Both the position numbers and the translations under genes were made by a program. 44,640 bases of DNA from Deltaproteobacteria bacterium (GTDB lineage: Bacteria; Myxococcota_A; Polyangia; JAAYKL01), in assembly GCA_016935665.1 (NCBI GenBank), contig JAFGQN010000063.1:1-44640 (forward strand), read 5' to 3'. The notes under the pieces were generated by a model that worked only from the letters and a program-made list of their open reading frames with translations, searched no databases and was not told the origin of the DNA. Below are positions 41,203 to 44,640 of this stretch, in pieces (the first letter of the stretch is position 1; each line of letters starts with the position of its first letter).

Positions 41203-41223
41203 TGCATCAAAAAAAGATGCATC
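41201..41223 (+). terminator. Possible hairpin at the lipoprotein stop
   Basis: GATGCATC, seven A, GATGCATC: an 8-bp stem starting in the stop codon. The next T-runs are 20-40 bp downstream, so it is a weak terminator candidate. Confidence 0.3.
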
Positions 41224-41491
41224 GTTCGTAAAAAGTCCTTGTCAATTTTTTTGCGTTTTTTTATAAAAGCCCTGGCAATAAAAACATCACTTTCGTTTTC
41301 ATTTGGTTGTATCTGAATTTCAGTCGCGATTTGTATGACCCATACTCTGCGCGGCTGTTATCGGTTGTTCTATCTGAACACGGGGTATTGGCTTTTCGGG
41401 AACAAGATGCTGCGCAACATTTCTGGAGTTTTCAATCATTCAAATTTGGGTCACCCCGTTTTCCTTTGGCGAGTTGTCTTGACTCATCTGC
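41224..41491. other. Non-coding gap left of the IS66 element
   Basis: T-rich runs near 41240-41262 and no convincing gene. The adjoining short frames lack ribosome sites and similarity to the gene tail on the other side of the insertion element, so this does not look like the missing 5' part of that gene. Confidence 0.45.
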
Positions 41492-41507
41492 GTATCCGTT
41501 CAGCCGG
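41492..41507 (+). repeat. IS66 terminal inverted repeat, left
   Basis: GTATCCGTTCAGCCGG, a perfect match to the complement of the other end; tnpC stops 38 bp inside. Confidence 0.9.
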
Positions 41508-41544
41508 AGATCCATTTATCAAATTTGAAAAATGTGGATGATGA

Positions 41545-43161
41545 TTATCGTGGAGGGGCCTGTGCCCAGTTCCAGGGCAGCAAAGGTTCAATCTCTTTGG
41601 TCTCGGTCATCTGCAATTTGATAATCACATCCCTGATGTAATCATACGGATTAATGTTGTGCAGCTTGCAGGTGGCCACTATTGTCTGGAGAATGGCCAG
41701 ATTCTTGCCACCTTCTTCATGTCCGGCGAAGAGATAATTTTTTCGTCCCAGTGCGACAATTCGCAGCGCGTTTTCTGAAAAGTTATTGTCTAATCTGAGC
41801 TTGGGATCGTTTGTGAATTCGGTTAAGGATTCCCACTGGTTTTGGGCATAGGCTATGGCTTTGCCCATTTTTGATTTTGGTGTGAATTTTGGCTTTTGCT
41901 CAGTGAGCCATTTTTCCATGCGATCGAGGATGTCGCGGCTTTCTGTCTGGCGCAGATGCAGATGGTCGGGTGTTCCCAGTATGCCACGTTCTGCCGCAAG
42001 GTATTCGACCAGATATAAATCCAGGATCATGTCGATTATCTCTTTTGCGACATCATTGTCTTTCAGGGCCTTGAAAAACATTCGCCTGGCATGAGACAGG
42101 CAACCGACTCTTTTGCGCCCATTCTTCTTTTTCTTCTTGTCTTCACAAACGGCATTGTACGCGGAATAGCCATCAATCTGCAAATGCCCGGTGGTGCCTT
42201 TCAGCAGTTCCTCTGCGACTCTTTTGCTTCTGGATTCACTGAAATGATAGGCAATTACCTGTTTGGTTACCAGTGTCCATATCCATTCGTTTTTACACTT
42301 GTCTGGTTTCTGCACCGGCAGCCTTGTTTCGTCTGCGCTCACATATTCGTCACAGCGGGCAAGTTCAATCAGACGATCGTAAATTGGACCAAAGATTTCA
42401 GCAGTGCGGTGAAACAGGGCGCACAGCGTACTGCGGCAAATTGGAAATCCTGCCCGCTCCAGACGTCGTTCAATTCTGTACAATGGCAGGCTGTCCACAC
42501 ATTTATTCACCACCACATCTGCATAAATGCCCGGGCCGTAATGGCCACCTTCCACTACCGAGGGTGGTGCTTTGGCGGTGACAATCACCTCGCCATCCTT
42601 TGAAGCCATTGTCTGCAAAATATATTTTACCTGGACCAGGTGCTCACGGACATGGTCGATGCGTGTCACCACGTTGGCCTCACCGCCCTGGGCCACTTCC
42701 CCAAACATGTCCAGCGTGTAGCCTTCCGGCAAATCATCTGCTGTTACCAGTACTTCTTCTTTGATTACCGGCAGATTTTTCTTTAATCCGCGTTTCTTCT
42801 TTCTGGCGGGCTCACTTTTCCTGCGGGCAACCTTGCGCCTGATTTTTTTCTTCTCTTCTTCATCCAGATCTGCCTCCGGGCTCCCGGGAGGAAAGAGTTC
42901 GTCTTCGGTCACCGCACGGCGCACTGCCGATTTCATCGACGGCATCTTTTCGCTTTTGCGATTAAATAGCATGTTGCGCAAATCTTCGATTTGCTCGGTA
43001 AGGTGGGTTATTTGATCGGTTTGTTTTTTGTTCTGTTTAAGCTGTTCTTTATTGGCGGCAAGCAGCTCCGCATTCTGTTTGCGCAACAGTTGAATGACGA
43101 CTTTAACAATCGGGTCGAGGTTTTTCTCCAGGTCGTCATAATCGATGTCGTCAAGACTCAT
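41545..43161 (-). CDS. tnpC: IS66 transposase TnpC (DDE)
   Basis: A 538-residue IS66 transposase. A leucine-zipper-like N-terminus (KQNKKQTDQITHLTEQIEDL) and a basic stretch precede the catalytic domain with VSADETR, LQIDGYSAYN and RLDNNFSENALR, the DDE triad positions. IS66 transposases usually have a CxxC zinc finger between zipper and catalytic part. That position here (VKYIL) has no cysteines, so this belongs to a finger-less subgroup. It lies 42 bp after tnpB. Confidence 0.93.
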   Translation of the reverse strand: MSLDDIDYDDLEKNLDPIVKVVIQLLRKQNAELLAANKEQLKQNKKQTDQITHLTEQIEDLRNMLFNRKSEKMPSMKSAVRRAVTEDELFPPGSPEADLDEEEKKKIRRKVARRKSEPARKKKRGLKKNLPVIKEEVLVTADDLPEGYTLDMFGEVAQGGEANVVTRIDHVREHLVQVKYILQTMASKDGEVIVTAKAPPSVVEGGHYGPGIYADVVVNKCVDSLPLYRIERRLERAGFPICRSTLCALFHRTAEIFGPIYDRLIELARCDEYVSADETRLPVQKPDKCKNEWIWTLVTKQVIAYHFSESRSKRVAEELLKGTTGHLQIDGYSAYNAVCEDKKKKKNGRKRVGCLSHARRMFFKALKDNDVAKEIIDMILDLYLVEYLAAERGILGTPDHLHLRQTESRDILDRMEKWLTEQKPKFTPKSKMGKAIAYAQNQWESLTEFTNDPKLRLDNNFSENALRIVALGRKNYLFAGHEEGGKNLAILQTIVATCKLHNINPYDYIRDVIIKLQMTETKEIEPLLPWNWAQAPPR

Positions 43162-43203
43162 GCCTTTTTCACATCATACTCTGATGACTTTGTCGATCCT
43201 GGA

Positions 43204-43593
43204 TCAGACGTGATCTGCAACGGGTTTCAGGACAGTTGCGTTTTTTTGGGGCGGTCGCCACTTTTTACTGCGTCGCACACGAGAAAAGTCGATACCATCA
43301 AGCAGCATACTTAACTCAGCTGCATCAAGACTGATTGTCTTTTGCTCTTTTGAAACGCGAGACAATTTGAAGCAGCCTGCCTCGAGGCGCTTGTAAAATA
43401 GTATGTACCCTCCCGTATCCCATGTTAAAATTTTTATCCGATCCCGCCGTTTTGAATAAAAAACAAACAGATGACCACTGAAAACATCCTGCCCATTTCG
43501 AGTGACCATCCCCGATAATCCGTCATGGCCGTTCCTCATATCGACGGGCTCACTGAACAGAAATATTTTTACGGATGAAGGCAATCCAATCAT
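43204..43593 (-). CDS. tnpB: IS66 accessory protein TnpB
   Basis: A 129-residue IS66 Orf2. The signature VDMRNGHDGLSGMV, FVFYSKRRDRIKILTWDTGGYILFYKRLEAG is split here over residues 17-70. ATG 43593 overlaps the tnpA stop as ATGA and begins with IGLPSSVKIFLF, so the longer frame is not used. Required for transposition, exact role unknown. Confidence 0.92.
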   Translation of the reverse strand: MIGLPSSVKIFLFSEPVDMRNGHDGLSGMVTRNGQDVFSGHLFVFYSKRRDRIKILTWDTGGYILFYKRLEAGCFKLSRVSKEQKTISLDAAELSMLLDGIDFSRVRRSKKWRPPQKNATVLKPVADHV

Positions 43594-43910
43594 GAGTACC
43601 TGTTTACTGTCACTACAAATTCCGACATCCATGATGCTTCCGGTAATGACAAAAATGATATCTCCGCACTACCGACCTGCACCTTTGCCGCCGCCACAGC
43701 CGTTGCCGATTTCGTCTGTTTCACTTCTATGAACTGTGCCTCGTTTACGATTGCTCCCGAAGGTTCGTTTCTTGAGAGTTGCTTCTGCCAATACTGAACA
43801 GAACATTCTGTCACACCATGTCTTTGGGAAAATTCGCGGCGCCCCAACCCACTATTCTGATAGGCTCGCGCAAGGGCCAATCCTTCATGCCTGCTTCGCT
43901 TCTTTTTCAT
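43590..43910 (-). CDS. tnpA: IS66 accessory protein TnpA (HTH)
   Basis: A 106-residue IS66 Orf1 with a helix-turn-helix in YQNSGLGRREFSQRHGVTECS followed by VQYWQKQL (split over residues 17-46). AAGGAGGT lies 6 nt upstream of ATG 43910. It is the first gene of the element and ends in an ATGA overlap with tnpB. Confidence 0.88.
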   Translation of the reverse strand: MKKKRSRHEGLALARAYQNSGLGRREFSQRHGVTECSVQYWQKQLSRNEPSGAIVNEAQFIEVKQTKSATAVAAAKVQVGSAEISFLSLPEASWMSEFVVTVNRYS

Positions 43911-43973
43911 TTTCGTACCTCCTTGAAATCAAGAGGCAAATTTATGAAATTAACGGCCTCAAATCAAAGGTGA

Positions 43974-43989
43974 CCGGCTGAACGGATAC
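43974..43989 (-). repeat. IS66 terminal inverted repeat, right
   Basis: CCGGCTGAACGGATAC, the complement of the left end. Confidence 0.9.
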
Positions 43990-44557
43990 ACACTCGCAGC
44001 GTTGAAGGGAGGCATCACTGGCGCAATCACTGGCGGTGCCGCTGCGGCTAATGCGGGGCAAAGCGCTTTCGTATATGTCGGGGCTGGCGATGGCCTATGG
44101 TGCTGTTGCACTTACGGGCGGTGTGAACGATGAGAATTGGGATGATATTCTGAAGGATTACTCCATTAATTTTGCGGTGAGCGTTGCGGTACCAATTGCG
44201 ACTAATGCTATTGGCATAGCCGCAGAAGCTTTGGCTACTGCGATACAGAAAAAGATTGAGGAGAGGGCTGGGATGGGGAATGGATACGAACACGGCTACG
44301 GTGAGAAGGAGGGGGATAGAATACCAAGTAAACCGACGGATCTTGATGACCCTATATATAAGACAAATGTGCAGAGTATCAGTTATTATGATGCCGAAGG
44401 AAAATTGATTCGCAGAGAAACACCGTCTACACCAACGGCTGTGTTATCAGTCCTGGATAAAGCGGTCGATGAATCATATGTTGATGCTGAAGGGAATATT
44501 GGCGCATGTAGTAATCCTGCACAAAAAAGAGAGGTGCATGTCGCTGTTGTAAGGTAA
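43990..44557 (+). pseudogene. C-terminal tail of a large, Rhs/polymorphic-type protein, cut by IS66 and frameshifted
   Basis: Directly at the IS66 edge one frame reads YTLAALKGGITGAITGGA (a Gly/Ala-rich hydrophobic motif as in pretoxin regions of Rhs proteins), then degrades. From about 44055 the next frame continues with LSYMSGLAMAYGAVALTGG, and ends with QSISYYDAEGKLIRRETP and a stop at 44557. No ribosome site or ATG fits the 172-residue frame that starts at a GTG at 44036. The simplest reading is a 5'-truncated gene with one frameshift around 44050-44080. The Rhs link is tentative. Confidence 0.5.
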
Positions 44558-44599
44558 GCGGTAACAGAACGGCGTCATATTAAATCTCGCCTGGTCCAG

Positions 44600-44640
44600 T
44601 ATAATTGCTTCGAAATGAACCTGCAAACAAACAGGAGGAG
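44600..44640 (+). promoter_or_regulatory. Promoter and ribosome site of a gene beyond the window
   Basis: A consensus TATAAT lies at 44600-44605 and AGGAGGAG at 44633-44640, about 30 bp apart. A gene on the plus strand probably starts just past the end. No clear -35 was found. Confidence 0.45.

Larger units (their letters stand above)
41492..43989 (-). mobile_element. IS66-family insertion sequence, complete
   Basis: A 2.5-kb element with three genes (tnpA, tnpB, tnpC) on the minus strand. The terminal repeats GTATCCGTTCAGCCGG at 41492-41507 and its complement at 43974-43989 are perfect over 16 bp and match the GTA...TTCAGCC style of IS66 ends. The 8-bp flanks (TCATCTGC and ACACTCGC) do not match, so no target duplication is visible. 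Confidence 0.92.

Noticed and set aside
41307-41541. Short open frames left of IS66
   Set aside because: No ribosome sites, no motifs, and one runs across the IS66 end.

Overview
The window looks like a piece of chromosome from a flagellated, Gram-negative, deltaproteobacterial-grade bacterium (Myxococcota/Bdellovibrionota/Desulfobacterota-like). The signs are sigma-54 -24/-12 promoters, several lipoproteins with Asp/Thr-rich or Cys-rich mature parts, an HflKC pair, a flagellar basal-body operon, and the holB-ricT-tatD neighbourhood. The taxon is an inference; there is no rRNA or other phylogenetic marker here.

Layout. (1) 323-5831, minus strand: a stressosome operon. It runs from two tandem SpoIIAA/STAS-like proteins through RsbR, RsbS, RsbT, an RsbX-type phosphatase and a second RsbT-like ATPase to a phosphatase with an FHA-like N-terminus in place of the usual RsbU helical domain. 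No sigma factor, RsbV or classical RsbW is present. (2) 6020-10671, minus: an orphan B12-binding radical SAM protein preceded by four GTCA half-sites phased at exactly 11 bp, then hflK-hflC-dnaJ-like, a membrane quality-control set. (3) 10856-12689, minus: leuC-leuD. (4) 12848-15824, minus: a sigma-54 two-component system and a YHS-type metal-binding lipoprotein gene with its own good sigma-54 promoter, reminiscent of Zra/Hyd systems. (5) 16150-18363, plus: metY-metA, the O-acetylhomoserine route to homocysteine. (6) 18484-22620: accessory surface and lipoprotein genes: a 39-cysteine repeat lipoprotein, a zinc-ribbon/TPR membrane protein, a decayed Cys-repeat gene, a 58-residue winged-helix protein and an Asp/Thr-repeat lipoprotein. 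(7) 22735-34472, minus: a 13-gene flagellar operon, from an unknown exported TPR-like protein through flgB-flgC-fliE-fliF-fliG-fliH-fliI-fliJ-(MotE-like lipoprotein)-fliK-flgD-flgE. It is headed by a sigma-54 promoter and closed by a hairpin terminator. (8) 34729-39754, plus: holB, ricT, a HEAT-repeat protein, tatD and a SnoaL-like protein. (9) 39785-44640: a mobile and repeat-rich end. It holds a REP-associated tyrosine transposase bracketed by inverted REP palindromes, a second REP-like family shared with the first 40 bases of the window, a lipoprotein, a complete IS66 element (tnpA-tnpB-tnpC with 16-bp perfect terminal repeats), and a frameshifted gene tail truncated by that element.

The most interesting parts are the stressosome operon with its unusual input/output proteins, the sigma-54 regulator/metal-lipoprotein module, the 11-bp phased operator, and the two interlocked REP families. 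No tRNA, rRNA or CRISPR array was seen.
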